From the NCBI GenBank assembly GCA_015493615.1, contig WGCV01000051.1:1-49291 (forward strand): a DNA stretch of 49,291 nt, in the 5' to 3' direction. The DNA comes from Melioribacteraceae bacterium (lineage in GTDB: Bacteria > Bacteroidota > Ignavibacteria > Ignavibacteriales > Melioribacteraceae). The first letter of the stretch is position 1, and each line of letters begins with the position of its first letter. The notes beneath the pieces were generated by a model that had not been told where the DNA came from, searched no databases, and saw only the letters and a list, made by a program, of their open reading frames with translations. Shown piece after piece: positions 33,897 through 43,435 of this stretch. A program made the translations under genes and the position numbers.

Positions 33897-35648
33897 TCAT
33901 TTAATTAATAGAGATTTTATTGTTCTGCTATATTTCCCGGCAGTCATCTTTATCAAATAAACTCCGCTTGGCAAATTACTTCCGTTAAACTTAATACTGT
34001 AATTTCCTCGGGACTGTTCTTTGTTTACCAATTCCCCAACTTTCTCTCCGAGTATATTATATACGGTTATATTTACAATATCTCGTTTTGGTATTGCATA
34101 TTCAATTTTTGTTGTCGGATTAAACGGATTCGGATAATTTTGGTATAATTTATAAGAAGAAATATGATTTTCAATATTTCTTACACCTACTAAATCGGTT
34201 GGTTTATAAATATTTGTAAATAGCTTATGATCTTGATAATTATTAAATATTTTGTCCGTCATTATTAGTATTTCTTCATATCCATCATTATCAACATCAT
34301 TCATTAAAGCCCCGAAATAGATTCCTTGAGATTGTTCAACATCATTTAGTTTCAAATAAAACAGATCAAAAGCCCATTGATTTTCTGTTCCGGTAAACTT
34401 GAATATCATAAACGTCTGGTCAAGGCATAAACCAATCTCGTCTGTTCCGTCTTTGTCTATATCAACCGCAAATCCGTTGTAAGCGTCAAATGAAAATCTG
34501 CCTATTATATCTATTACATGTTTTATTTCATATTGATTGTCTCCATTTGATTCCAAACAGGATAATCTTGTGATTGGCACGTTATTATAAAAAGCCTCTC
34601 CCCCTACCCAAATCTCTTTTTTCCCGTTTCCATCTATATCGTTTGTGTTAAAATGGATATATACGTTATAAGTTCCGGCGTTTCCGCGCCATACATCTCG
34701 GTAATTCCCGATGCTATCATCATATTCAAATATTACTATATCTCCGTACAATCCGCCGGTTACCAAATCGGCATATCCGTCTCCATCTATATCCCAATTC
34801 GATAAACCGGCAAGATAGAATATATCTTCCGGCACCGGATAAACAAATACTGTTGAGGCAATATTTGTGCTTTTATCATATCGCGCTGCAGCTGCTATTA
34901 TTCCGGGACCTTCTCCGCAATAAAATAAATCCGTACCTTCTTTATTGTCATATTCTCCCCACTTTGGATCGTTCATTTGATACCATTGTTTATAATCAAA
35001 TAAAATATCTGTAGGTAAGTTTGTAGTATCATTTACTTTTAAGGTCCTGGCTACTCTTATGCCTGATAGTGTATCGGTGTCCGGTTCGTTGCCGGTAATA
35101 AAAACATTCTTTTTTCCGTCTTGATTTACATCGTAAATTTGTTTAAAAGAGCCATAATCACCAAGGCTATCCCAAGGCATATCGGTTTTAAAATCAAATG
35201 TTTCTTCGTCAGGATTATATTCATACATACTGCGTTCGTTTATTTGTGTATATGAGTTATATCTTGCTCCATAAAGTTCCGGTTTCCCATTTTCATTTAC
35301 ATCGCCAACCACAATTACTTCGGGTCCAAAAGAACCGACTGGAACTGAAGTCCAAAAATCGTACATACCGCTAAATTGAGTTGTGTCAACGAAATCGGGA
35401 TAAATCACAGTTGTATCTACCCGAGTTATAATTTCCCCTCTTTTTGTTTTATAATTGTTCAAGTTTATATAGAATGTTTTTACAGACTGTTTATTTGTTA
35501 TTTTATATACTTTTCCAAGACGTTTGATTTGTTTAATATTTATGTAAGGTTTTGCTTTTTCCCTCATTAATAATTGTTCTTTTGATTGGCCATAAACACT
35601 GCCGATAAAAAGGATTAATAACCAGAGATTCACTATCATATTCTTCAT
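33897..35648 (-). CDS. FG-GAP/VCBS-type exported protein with T9SS sorting domain
   Basis: 583 residues with signal peptide MKNMIVNLWLLILFIGSVYG. At least six Asp-rich loops of the FG-GAP/VCBS type occur: DVNENGKPE, DVNQDGKKN, DIDGDGYAD, DIDGNGKKE, DIDKDGTDE and DVDNDGYEE, which suggest a calcium-stabilised beta-propeller. The last 90 residues are a T9SS sorting domain (YKLYQNYPNPFNPTTKIEYA, then VYNILGEKVGELV and GVYLIKMTAGKYSRTIKSLL). It should be exported and surface-attached. AGGA nine bases before ATG 35648 supports the start. Related in design, not in fold, to the protein at 459-1913. Confidence 0.82.
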   Translation of the reverse strand: MKNMIVNLWLLILFIGSVYGQSKEQLLMREKAKPYINIKQIKRLGKVYKITNKQSVKTFYINLNNYKTKRGEIITRVDTTVIYPDFVDTTQFSGMYDFWTSVPVGSFGPEVIVVGDVNENGKPELYGARYNSYTQINERSMYEYNPDEETFDFKTDMPWDSLGDYGSFKQIYDVNQDGKKNVFITGNEPDTDTLSGIRVARTLKVNDTTNLPTDILFDYKQWYQMNDPKWGEYDNKEGTDLFYCGEGPGIIAAAARYDKSTNIASTVFVYPVPEDIFYLAGLSNWDIDGDGYADLVTGGLYGDIVIFEYDDSIGNYRDVWRGNAGTYNVYIHFNTNDIDGNGKKEIWVGGEAFYNNVPITRLSCLESNGDNQYEIKHVIDIIGRFSFDAYNGFAVDIDKDGTDEIGLCLDQTFMIFKFTGTENQWAFDLFYLKLNDVEQSQGIYFGALMNDVDNDGYEEILIMTDKIFNNYQDHKLFTNIYKPTDLVGVRNIENHISSYKLYQNYPNPFNPTTKIEYAIPKRDIVNITVYNILGEKVGELVNKEQSRGNYSIKFNGSNLPSGVYLIKMTAGKYSRTIKSLLIK

Positions 35649-36040
35649 GTTAACTGTCCTTTGATTATTGCAAGCCTAACAAACTTAAAGTATTTCTTGT
35701 TAATATTGTCATTCAATTCGCATCCATTACTATTCATCCAATTCTAAATTGACAAAAGTGAAATTGGAAAGAAAGTAAAGAAACTTCTTTCGCCCTCATT
35801 AGTGAGTTTTTTGTATCAATATTTTTTAATGCGGGGTTGCTCAATATTTGCCTCTGTTTAATAAAATTAAAGTATCGAATTTTTTGGTTTTTTGCAAGTG
35901 AAGAGGGAATAATTGTTGGATTGTTGAATGATGATAGTCCGCCAAGCTTGTCCCAACTCTTATTCATTGGGAGCGGATTAGAATATATAATGATTTTATG
36001 AAAAAATCCGAGTACCGCAAAAAGCGGGACAAAGAATCTC

Positions 36041-36124
36041 AAAATTAGTATTTGCGTCGCTGCAAGGTAGGAGATTGCCATCCCGCTGTGCGGGAATAAA
36101 AAACATCTGAGTTCGCAATGACAA
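36041..36124. repeat. Second repeat family, copy B
   Basis: Partner of 33332-33417, same orientation, about 95% alike over 84 bp. The surrounding gap 35649-36272 holds no credible gene; a 143-codon minus frame there runs through this repeat and looks non-coding. Confidence 0.72.
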
Positions 36125-36272
36125 AAGTTGGATTTGTGAAGGCGCTTACCCACGATGAAAAACATCGTGGCAAGCCTCGCTTCATTTAAAATGACAAATG
36201 CAGTAAAAGTTTTACAAAAACGTTTTTCGTTTAACGTCTCAACGTCTTGCGTTTCACGTCCTGCGTGTTGCG

Positions 36273-38048
36273 TTATTTCTTTTTTCTGCTTCTTCCTTTG
36301 GAACGGGTTTCTCCGTTGCTTCGTCCGCTTCTTTTCCCCGATTTTTTCCCGGCGTATTTTCCTCTTCCGCCCGAACTTTTGGAGAATGATTTTCTTCCGC
36401 CTTGGCGTCCGCTTTTCTCGGCAGGTTCAATTCTGATTTCGCATCCTTTGTAACTTCCTTTGTTAAACGCTTTCAAAACATCGTCCGCAAAATCCTGACT
36501 GACTTCAAAAAACGTAAAATTATCTTTTATGTCGATGTCGCCGATATTTATGTCGCGGTTATTTGTTTTGTCGTTTACGAGTCCGATAATATTTTTTGCT
36601 TCCAAACCATCTTTTCTTCCGAGGTTAAGGAAAAATCTGGTAAAGTTATCGTCATATTTTCCGGCGCGTCCTTCTCTTCTTCCTCGTCCCGAATCGGAGC
36701 TCCCTTTGGCGCTTTTTCGCGCGTTAATATTTAAGTCGGGCGCGTCTTTATAATAATCAAGGAAACGGTTAAACTCGAGAGAAACAAAATGTTTGATTAT
36801 CTCTTCCTTGGAAAGCCATTCCAATTTTTTATTAACTTTTTCCATGAACGGTTCAATCTGCGATTCGTCAATTCTAACTTTTTCCATTCTGTCGATTAGG
36901 TTAAAGAGCTGTCTCTTGCAGATTTCATCGCCCGTGGGAACAAGTTTTTGCTCGAACTTTTTCCCGATTATCTTTTCAATCTGGGGAATTCTGTTTCTTT
37001 CTCTGAAGTTTACTATTGCAATCGAAATTCCCGATTTTCCCGCGCGTCCGGTTCTTCCGCTTCTGTGAGTATAAATTTCAAGCTCGTCGGGAAGGTTGTA
37101 GTTGATAACATGCGAAATATCGTTTACGTCTATTCCGCGCGCGGCAACGTCGGTAGCCACAAGCATCTGAAGCGATTTATCTCTGAACTTTTTCATCACA
37201 TAGTCGCGCTGCGATTGTGATAAATCACCGTGAAGCGCGTCGGCATTGTAGCCGTCTTTAATAAGTTTGTCCGCCACTTCTTTGGTTTCGGTTCGCGTGC
37301 GGCAGAAAACGATTCCGTAAATATCGGGATTGTAATCGGCAATTCTCTTCAGAGCGAGATATCTGTCCTTGGCGTGTACCTGGTAAAAAATATGATTTAC
37401 ATTTTCGGCTCCGGCGTTCTGCTTCCCGATAGTAATTTTCACAGGTTCGTGCATGTAGTTTTTAGCGATCCGGGCAACTTCTTTCGGCATAGTTGCGGAA
37501 AAAAGGAGCGTCCTTTTGTTCTCGGGAGTTGTCTGCAAAATCCCGTCAAGCTCGTCGCGAAATCCCATATTAAGCATTTCGTCCGCTTCGTCAAGAACGG
37601 CTATTTGCAACTTTGTGATATTTGCGGCTCCTCGGTTTAGCAAATCGAGCATTCTTCCCGGAGTTGCGACCACGATATTTGCTCCTTTTCGCAATGCGCG
37701 TATTTGAGTTTCCATACTGGCTCCGCCGTAAACGGCGACAATTTTAACGCTCTTTTTATATCGTGCAAAGTCCTCCAGATCTCTTGAAATCTGGATACAA
37801 AGCTCGCGCGTAGGAGCTAAAATTAAAGCGTGAACGCTTTTGTTTTTCTTCTCGATTGTTTCGATGATAGGCAATCCGAATGCCGCCGTTTTGCCGGTAC
37901 CGGTTTGAGCCAGACCCACAATGTCTTTGTCGTTTTCGAAAAATAGAGGTATAACTTTTTCTTGAATCGGGGTAGGAGTTTCAAATCCGAGTTCTTCAAC
38001 CGCTTCAATAACTTCGGGCGATAAGCCCATTTCCTGAAATGATAACAT
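36273..38048 (-). CDS. deaD: DEAD-box ATP-dependent RNA helicase (CsdA/DeaD-like)
   Basis: 591 residues. Q motif FQEMGLSPEVIEAVEELGF with TPTPIQ at 4-28, motif I AQTGTGKTAAFGLP, Ia PTRELCIQ, motif II DEADEMLNMGF, motif III SAT, and motif VI HRSGRTGRAGKSG. A DbpA/CsdA-type RNA-binding domain follows at about 475-545 (NIIGLVNDKTNNRDINIGDI, FTFFEVSQDFADDVLKAF), then a basic Gly/Arg/Ser/Lys tail. It unwinds RNA in ribosome assembly or cold adaptation. AAAGGA five bases before ATG 38048 supports the start. The leader (38049-38200) contains an imperfect inverted repeat, GCAATGAAAC at 38104-38113 and GTTTCAATGC at 38138-38147, which may be regulatory. Confidence 0.93.
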   Translation of the reverse strand: MLSFQEMGLSPEVIEAVEELGFETPTPIQEKVIPLFFENDKDIVGLAQTGTGKTAAFGLPIIETIEKKNKSVHALILAPTRELCIQISRDLEDFARYKKSVKIVAVYGGASMETQIRALRKGANIVVATPGRMLDLLNRGAANITKLQIAVLDEADEMLNMGFRDELDGILQTTPENKRTLLFSATMPKEVARIAKNYMHEPVKITIGKQNAGAENVNHIFYQVHAKDRYLALKRIADYNPDIYGIVFCRTRTETKEVADKLIKDGYNADALHGDLSQSQRDYVMKKFRDKSLQMLVATDVAARGIDVNDISHVINYNLPDELEIYTHRSGRTGRAGKSGISIAIVNFRERNRIPQIEKIIGKKFEQKLVPTGDEICKRQLFNLIDRMEKVRIDESQIEPFMEKVNKKLEWLSKEEIIKHFVSLEFNRFLDYYKDAPDLNINARKSAKGSSDSGRGRREGRAGKYDDNFTRFFLNLGRKDGLEAKNIIGLVNDKTNNRDINIGDIDIKDNFTFFEVSQDFADDVLKAFNKGSYKGCEIRIEPAEKSGRQGGRKSFSKSSGGRGKYAGKKSGKRSGRSNGETRSKGRSRKKK

Positions 38049-38289
38049 AATGTCCTTTGATATTAATTAATTTGCAAAAATATTTTGCATTAATAGACAA
38101 ACAGCAATGAAACCGCCTCCCAACAGGCTTTGGTTTTGTTTCAATGCGACTAACCGGCTGCTTAAAAAATCACTGAGGAATACTTAAAATTTTGTTTAAT
38201 GTAAAACGGAAGCAAAAGTAATGCCCGGAATATTACAAAAGCGGAAATCTTAATTTTTTCATATTGGTGATTTGAGATTGGAGTAATAA

Positions 38290-38315
38290 TGAAAAAGCGA
38301 CAATTTTTGTCGCTT
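38290..38315 (-). terminator. Intrinsic terminator of the DUF4295-like gene
   Basis: On the minus strand AAGCGACA pairs with TGTCGCTT (38295-38315) and TTTTC follows. The stem begins inside the stop codon of the small gene. Confidence 0.72.
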
Positions 38316-38478
38316 ATTTCAAATTTGCAACTTGGTTAACGTCATCTAACTGGACAAAGTTTTCAAGAAACTTGTAGCTTCCTTTTTCGGATTTTACGGT
38401 CTTTACTACTTTAACCGTAACTTTGTTTCCTTTTCCTTTCCCTTTAGATTTATCGGCAAATGTTTGTTTCTTCGCCAT
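38314..38478 (-). CDS. DUF4295-like small basic protein
   Basis: 54 residues: MAKKQTFADKSKGKGKGNK, then VTVKVVKTVKSEKGSYKF and LENFVQLDDV. The pattern MAKK, K..K.VKS.K.G.Y.F..E. matches DUF4295, a short basic protein found throughout Bacteroidota, often near ribosomal genes. The start has AAGGAG eight bases upstream, and a terminator begins at the stop codon, so this is a complete one-gene unit. The family's role is unknown; its basic charge suggests ribosome or RNA association. Confidence 0.75.
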   Translation of the reverse strand: MAKKQTFADKSKGKGKGNKVTVKVVKTVKSEKGSYKFLENFVQLDDVNQVANLK

Positions 38479-38887
38479 TTCTCTATCTCCTTAAATTTAG
38501 CTTATAAAAATAATAAAAAGTTTTTTTAAATGTAAAAATATTTTTCACGGTTAGTATGACTTATCGCAGAAAACTGCGAGGTTAAAGGTTAAGAGGTTAA
38601 AAGGCGCAAAGGTTTATAGGTACATAGTTTTTTTACTTTTGAGCCATTGCCCACCGTGTCGGACTCTGAACCTTTTTCCGGCTTGGCGGATTGCGGTTGA
38701 CCGCGATAGGCATTTGTCCGTTTTTCACTACTTAACTTGATGTTGTACCTTTGGTCTCCTTTTTTATTCACTTCGAAAAATGTTGTCGCGCATTTTTTTT
38801 ATTGCCGCGGAATAATAATTTGCAAGTCTCTGATTCCTTGAGTAATTTTACCGAGTTAATCTCAATAATTTATAGGTGATTAAAATA
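38479..38887. other. Gap between DUF4295-like gene and transporter operon
   Basis: No gene seen. Contains low-complexity AGGTTAAAAGGCGCAAAGG sequence resembling 21780-21850 and a TTGCGGTTGACCGC partial palindrome. No clear promoter could be chosen. Confidence 0.4.
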
Positions 38888-39109
38888 ATGGAAACTTTCC
38901 AACCCTTAAGAGACGTTTGGCTCTCCTTTTTTTACCTATATGGAGTAGGAGGATTTATTTTTTTCCTCGGTATTCACATAATTAAAAAAACCGGAGCCAT
39001 TAATTTAAAATTAAAACGTCACCGTTTTTGGTACAGAGTAATGTTAATCGGTTACTTTTACTTTGTCGCATTTCATGCATTTTTCATAATTTTAGGATTA
39101 AACACATAA
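38888..39109 (+). CDS. Small two-TM membrane protein paired with an SSS transporter
   Basis: 73 residues from ATG 38888 (GTG 38876 in frame), with AGGTGAT upstream. Two membrane helices, about 10-30 (WLSFFYLYGVGGFIFFLGIH) and 48-70 (YRVMLIGYFYFVAFHAFFII), joined by a basic loop (KLKRHRFWYR). The next gene, a sodium:solute symporter, starts two bases after its stop, so the two are translated together. The layout parallels the small-subunit (DUF4212) plus SSS pairs known elsewhere, but the sequence does not look like DUF4212. A role as accessory subunit is inferred from position only. Confidence 0.7.
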   Translation: METFQPLRDVWLSFFYLYGVGGFIFFLGIHIIKKTGAINLKLKRHRFWYRVMLIGYFYFVAFHAFFIILGLNT

Positions 39110-39110
39110 T

Positions 39111-41216
39111 ATGGAAACTTATCACAGTATTGGTACAAGTACCGACTGGATAATTATGGTTGTTTATTTTATCGTAATTATGTTGTTCGGTTCATATTTC
39201 GGTAAATATAACAGAAGCACAAAGGATTTCTTTTTCGGCGGTCGCCGCTTTGCCTGGTGGCTTATCGCTTTTTCGATTGTCGCCACGGGCGTCGGGAGTC
39301 ACAGCTTCGTAAAATATTCCGCGAAGGGATTTCAGCACGGACTTTCTTCGACAATGACTTACATAAACGATTGGTTTTTCATCCCGTTTTTCTTGTTCGG
39401 ATGGCTTCCTATTATCGTTTACACGCAAATAAGGTCTATTCCGGAATATTTTGAGAAGCGTTTCGGCACGCAAGCGCGATTTCTTGCCACGGTGCTTCTT
39501 TTATTATACATGATCGGTTACATCGGAATCGGATTTTTAACATTGGGTAAAGCTGCAATTCCGATGCTGCCTAAATCCTTTATTTTGTTCGGACATACAA
39601 TTCCCATAACGCTAATGCTGGTTGTAATTGTAATTGCGGTGATAACCGGAATCTATATTACTTTCGGCGGACAAACGGCGGTTATTTTCACGGACCTTCT
39701 TCAGGGGTTTGTTCTTCTTTTTGCCGGCTTTTTGCTGTTTTTCCTCGGATTGGATTATGTCGGAGGTCTCGGAGTTTTCTGGCATTCGCTGCCGGTTGAG
39801 TTTAAAATGCCTCTTGCCGAATTCAACAGACCGCCCGATTTTAACTTCGTCGGCATTTTCTGGCAGGATGCAATTGCAGGTTCGGTAGGCTTCATGTTTA
39901 TGAACATGGGACTTGTAATGCGCTTTATGGCGACCAAAAGCGTTGACGAAGGGAGAAAAGCCGCGACGTTTAACATCCTATTTATGCTTCCGCTTTCGGC
40001 GATTGTAGTTGGAAACGCCGGGTGGATTGGGAAGGTTATTTCCGTTCTTCATCCGGGAATCATTAGTCCGCATACTTCTCCCGATCAGATTTTTGTGGTG
40101 GTGGCAAATGTCGTTTCTCATCCGGGCGTTTTCGGATTTATAATGGCGGCGTTAACCGCTGCGCTTATGTCAACGGTGGATACGCTTATTAACGCAACTT
40201 CCGCTATTTACATAAACGATATTCACCGTCCGATTGTGGATTTTATTCATAAGAAAAAGCAAGTAAGCGAGAACCGGAGAAAAACCGAAAAACGGGAGCT
40301 TAGCGCGGCGAGAATTTCGTCGGTCGTAGTTACCTTCCTCGGCGTAATTGCAGTGCTTGCCTTCAAGAATTTCCCTACTGTTTACGAAGCGCACGGATAT
40401 TTCCACTCGACGCTTACTCCGCCTCTTGTAGTGGCTATTTTCCTTGGGGTTTTCTGGAAGAAGGTTACTCCGGCTGTGGTGATTACAAGTTTTGTGGTTG
40501 GGGTTTCTTTAATGCTTCTCGGAGCAAATTATCCGGGAGTGCTGATTAAACCCTTTGCGCAGGGTATTCAGATGGAGCCTCATCACCCTTACATATATAT
40601 CAGGGCTTTCTACAACTTGTTTGTTTGTTCGGCTATCGCTGTGATTGTAGTTTACACTACAAAGTATCAGGTTACTTGGGCTGAGAGAATTAAACAACTG
40701 CCGAACAGAAAGAACATCGTTACGGGACTATATGCTTTATCAACAATTCTTTTTATTCTTGTCGCGTTCGATTTAATTCATTTAGTGCTTTCGTTAATTG
40801 CCGCTTTGGTTATGACAATTGTAATTGCAATAATTACCACATACCATGTGGAATATGATCCGGTTAAACAAACCGAAGGCTTAATTATCTGGTCTATTCA
40901 TAAAGCGAAAGAAAGTTTTAAAGGCGGCGAAATCAACGAAGCCGAAGGCGAGAAAGTTACCGTTAATTGGAAAGTGAAAGAGGGAGACGAAGATTTAGTC
41001 AACCTTTCCAAAAACGATTTAGCCAAGATGAAAGCTAATCCAGGAGATTTGGTTTACTTATGTGATAAACGTAAATGGCTCGGCGGATTGAAATCGATTC
41101 ACTCGCGTATCGGCGAACCGCATGACGAGGATGGCGTTGTTTACATCACGGACGAACATACCAAACAAGGCGTATTTATAAAGGGAAAACCCCTCGAAGC
41201 CGAATTGGAAATGTAG
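39111..41216 (+). CDS. Sodium:solute symporter (SSS family) with soluble C-terminal domain
   Basis: 701 residues. About 13 membrane helices in the SSS pattern: DWIIMVVYFIVIMLFGSYFG, STKDFFFGGRRFAWW (the typical loop after TM1), IRSIPEYFEKRFG, and ALMSTVDTLINATSAIYIND near residue 350. The substrate cannot be told. After the last helix a soluble extension of about 110 residues carries VTVNWKVKEGDEDLVNLSK, GDLVYLCDKRKWLGGLKS and GVVYITDEHTKQGVFIKG, an unusual small beta-rich domain. The gene is coupled to the two-TM protein upstream and followed by a strong terminator. Confidence 0.88.
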   Translation: METYHSIGTSTDWIIMVVYFIVIMLFGSYFGKYNRSTKDFFFGGRRFAWWLIAFSIVATGVGSHSFVKYSAKGFQHGLSSTMTYINDWFFIPFFLFGWLPIIVYTQIRSIPEYFEKRFGTQARFLATVLLLLYMIGYIGIGFLTLGKAAIPMLPKSFILFGHTIPITLMLVVIVIAVITGIYITFGGQTAVIFTDLLQGFVLLFAGFLLFFLGLDYVGGLGVFWHSLPVEFKMPLAEFNRPPDFNFVGIFWQDAIAGSVGFMFMNMGLVMRFMATKSVDEGRKAATFNILFMLPLSAIVVGNAGWIGKVISVLHPGIISPHTSPDQIFVVVANVVSHPGVFGFIMAALTAALMSTVDTLINATSAIYINDIHRPIVDFIHKKKQVSENRRKTEKRELSAARISSVVVTFLGVIAVLAFKNFPTVYEAHGYFHSTLTPPLVVAIFLGVFWKKVTPAVVITSFVVGVSLMLLGANYPGVLIKPFAQGIQMEPHHPYIYIRAFYNLFVCSAIAVIVVYTTKYQVTWAERIKQLPNRKNIVTGLYALSTILFILVAFDLIHLVLSLIAALVMTIVIAIITTYHVEYDPVKQTEGLIIWSIHKAKESFKGGEINEAEGEKVTVNWKVKEGDEDLVNLSKNDLAKMKANPGDLVYLCDKRKWLGGLKSIHSRIGEPHDEDGVVYITDEHTKQGVFIKGKPLEAELEM

Positions 41217-41239
41217 TTTTTCACGAGTCCTATTATTTG

Positions 41240-41271
41240 AAAAAAGGGAATCCCCTCGGATTCCCTTTTTT
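41240..41271 (+). terminator. Terminator of the transporter operon
   Basis: AAAAAAGGGAATCC pairs perfectly with GGATTCCCTTTTTT around a four-base loop. The A/T flanks make it work in both directions. Confidence 0.88.
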
Positions 41272-41379
41272 GTTTGAGTGTGTTTGCGCCGTTTGCTTAA
41301 TAGATGCAAATGATTATATTAATGCTTTAAATTGAAATTATTCTAATAGAAATCATTTTTGGAAATAATCGGTAAAAAT

Positions 41380-42909
41380 ATGGAAGGCAGTAAAAATAAC
41401 CGTCCCGAAAGTTTTGTCTCCGAGATCAAAACGGGAGATGAAATTGTTCTGAAAAAGTTTTTTGAAGAGCGTTCCGGTTATTTCGATGATTTTTTTATTA
41501 TGATTTCCAACAATTCCCGAGAGGAACCGGAGAAATTTTACGGCGCGGTAGCTAAAGTTACAGGTTATTCTTCCGAAGAGTTAAACTCCATGCCGGGCGG
41601 GATATTATCAATTATCCACGAAGATGATTTGGAAAGCTACAAGCGTACCTACTTTGATATTTCAAGGAACAATCCGGAAGGAACAACATATCACACATTT
41701 AGAGTTCTTCACAAAACAAGAAAAATTGTTTGGATTGAGGAGAATATTAAGGTACACAGCGAGGATGAAAAAATTTGGTACGAGCGTCTTTTAAGAGACG
41801 TTACAATCTATAAAGAGCGGGAAAAAGATTTGCTTGCAAAGTATTCCCGGATTGAATATCTGAACAACGCGAAAGATAAATTCATCTCAATCGTCTCTCA
41901 CGATTTGCGCTCCCCCTTTACAAGTTTGCTTGGCTTTGCCGAGATACTGCTAAACGAGCCGGACTTGCCGGAAGAGGAGAAGGAAGAATATCTTCGCTAT
42001 ATTCATAAAGCGTCGGAGACGCAGCTGGAACTCGTAAACCACTTGCTGGATTGGTCCAGATTACAGTTAGGCAAGATTGTAATCGAGCCAGTGCGGCTTA
42101 ACGTAAGAATGATTGTTTCCAATGCAATTTCGGCGCTTACCGGATTGGCTGTACGGAAGGGCGTCGAGATTATCACTGATATTCAGGAAGATTTATACTT
42201 CTTTGCCGACTCCAAACTGATTGAGAGAGTTATTTCAAATCTTGTTAACAACGCGATTAAATTTACTCCTCCCGAAAAAACAATCACCGTAACCGCTGGA
42301 AAATTCGGGAAAGGGATGATTGAACTTGTTGTTAAAGATGAAGGAATCGGCATTGAGGAAAAAGATCAGAGCAAGTTGTTCAAACTTGAAGAAAAATTTT
42401 CGACAGACGGCACCGAAGGGGAAAAAGGAAGCGGACTCGGACTGATGCTTGTAAAAGAAATTGTTGAGAAGCATAACGGCGAAATCTGGTTTTACTCCGA
42501 GCTTGGAAATGGAAGCGAGTTCCATTTTACGGTTCCCGAAGCGAGACAAATATTTATGATTGTGGACGACGACCCGCAAACGTTGAAGCTGTACAAAAAT
42601 ATTATCGCCTCAAATTTTCAAGATTCCGAAATAATGGTCGCCGAAAACGGTTTTGAAGCTTTGAATTTAACCAATGAAAAAATTCCGTCCATTATAATTA
42701 CCGACAACGATATGCCTTTGATGAACGGCGCACAGATGATTGAAGTATTTCAGAAGAACTCCCTTTTGAAAAATATTCCGGTCATTGTTATTACGGGAGA
42801 TCAGGACGATGAAACGAAGGAAAAATATAATAAGCTGGGGATTCATTCCCTTTTATCAAAACCGATAAAAAAAGAGTTATTAATTGAAGAAATAAATAAT
42901 TTTGCTTAA
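41380..42909 (+). CDS. Hybrid histidine kinase (PAS-HisKA-HATPase-REC)
   Basis: 509 residues from ATG 41380 (TTG 41359 in frame). Cytoplasmic: no TM helix. PAS at about 35-145 (AKVTGYSSEELNSMPGG, DLLAKYSRIEY linker). HisKA with H174 in FISIVSHDLRSPFTSLLGFA. HATPase with NLVNNAIKFTPP, VKDEGIGIEE and GSGLGLMLVKEIVEKH. A receiver follows with the acidic pocket MIVDDDPQ, phosphoacceptor ITDNDMPLMNG near 442 and LLSKPIKK. The signal is unknown. It opens a compact six-gene cluster, with the NusG-like gene six bases after its stop. Confidence 0.92.
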   Translation: MEGSKNNRPESFVSEIKTGDEIVLKKFFEERSGYFDDFFIMISNNSREEPEKFYGAVAKVTGYSSEELNSMPGGILSIIHEDDLESYKRTYFDISRNNPEGTTYHTFRVLHKTRKIVWIEENIKVHSEDEKIWYERLLRDVTIYKEREKDLLAKYSRIEYLNNAKDKFISIVSHDLRSPFTSLLGFAEILLNEPDLPEEEKEEYLRYIHKASETQLELVNHLLDWSRLQLGKIVIEPVRLNVRMIVSNAISALTGLAVRKGVEIITDIQEDLYFFADSKLIERVISNLVNNAIKFTPPEKTITVTAGKFGKGMIELVVKDEGIGIEEKDQSKLFKLEEKFSTDGTEGEKGSGLGLMLVKEIVEKHNGEIWFYSELGNGSEFHFTVPEARQIFMIVDDDPQTLKLYKNIIASNFQDSEIMVAENGFEALNLTNEKIPSIIITDNDMPLMNGAQMIEVFQKNSLLKNIPVIVITGDQDDETKEKYNKLGIHSLLSKPIKKELLIEEINNFA

Positions 42910-42915
42910 GGAATT

Positions 42916-43434
42916 ATGAGAGAAGAAGTTAACAACAAATACTGGCTTGCCTTTTACACCCGTCCCCGTCACGAGTTTACGGCGCGAACGGATATTCTGC
43001 ATTTGGGAATAGAGGTTTATCTTCCGGTTGTAACCGTAATGAAAAAATGGAGCGACAGAAAAAAACGGGTAACCGAGCCGCTCTTCAAAAGTTATATCTT
43101 TGCTTACTGCAACGAAGCCGAAAGATTGCAAATTTTACAAAGCAAATCAATTGTTACAACAGTTTTTTATAACGGAAAGCCTGCTCACGTTCCCGAATGG
43201 CAAATTGAAGGCGTGCGCAGAATGCTTGAGGGAAACGAGGAAGTTAAAATCGTCGAGGGAATTAAAAAAGGCGTTCGTATTAAGATAACCGACGGACCTT
43301 TTGCCGGAGTTGAAGGCGTTATCTACTCGACCGGAAATAATGAAAAATATGTGGCTGTTTCTCTCGATATTTTAAATAGAAGCGTTATCGCCAAACTGCC
43401 TGTTAAAGATATTGAAATATTAAAGGCGGTTTAA
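42916..43434 (+). CDS. UpxY-type NusG paralogue (antiterminator)
   Basis: 172 residues. NusG N-terminal domain: KYWLAFYTRPRHEFTARTD, EVYLPVVTVMKKWSDRKKR and FKSYIFAYCNEAE. A C-terminal KOW domain follows (VRIKITDGPFAGVEGVIYS). It resembles Bacteroidota UpxY proteins, which bind RNA polymerase and stop premature termination, mostly in polysaccharide operons. Here it is not next to polysaccharide genes but between a kinase gene and yhaM. AAGGA four bases before the ATG is a good ribosome site. Confidence 0.88.
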   Translation: MREEVNNKYWLAFYTRPRHEFTARTDILHLGIEVYLPVVTVMKKWSDRKKRVTEPLFKSYIFAYCNEAERLQILQSKSIVTTVFYNGKPAHVPEWQIEGVRRMLEGNEEVKIVEGIKKGVRIKITDGPFAGVEGVIYSTGNNEKYVAVSLDILNRSVIAKLPVKDIEILKAV

Positions 43435-43435
43435 T

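Noticed and set aside
35734-36165. 143-codon minus-strand frame
   Set aside because: It runs through the dispersed repeat at 36041-36124, has no ribosome site and resembles translated repeat, not protein.
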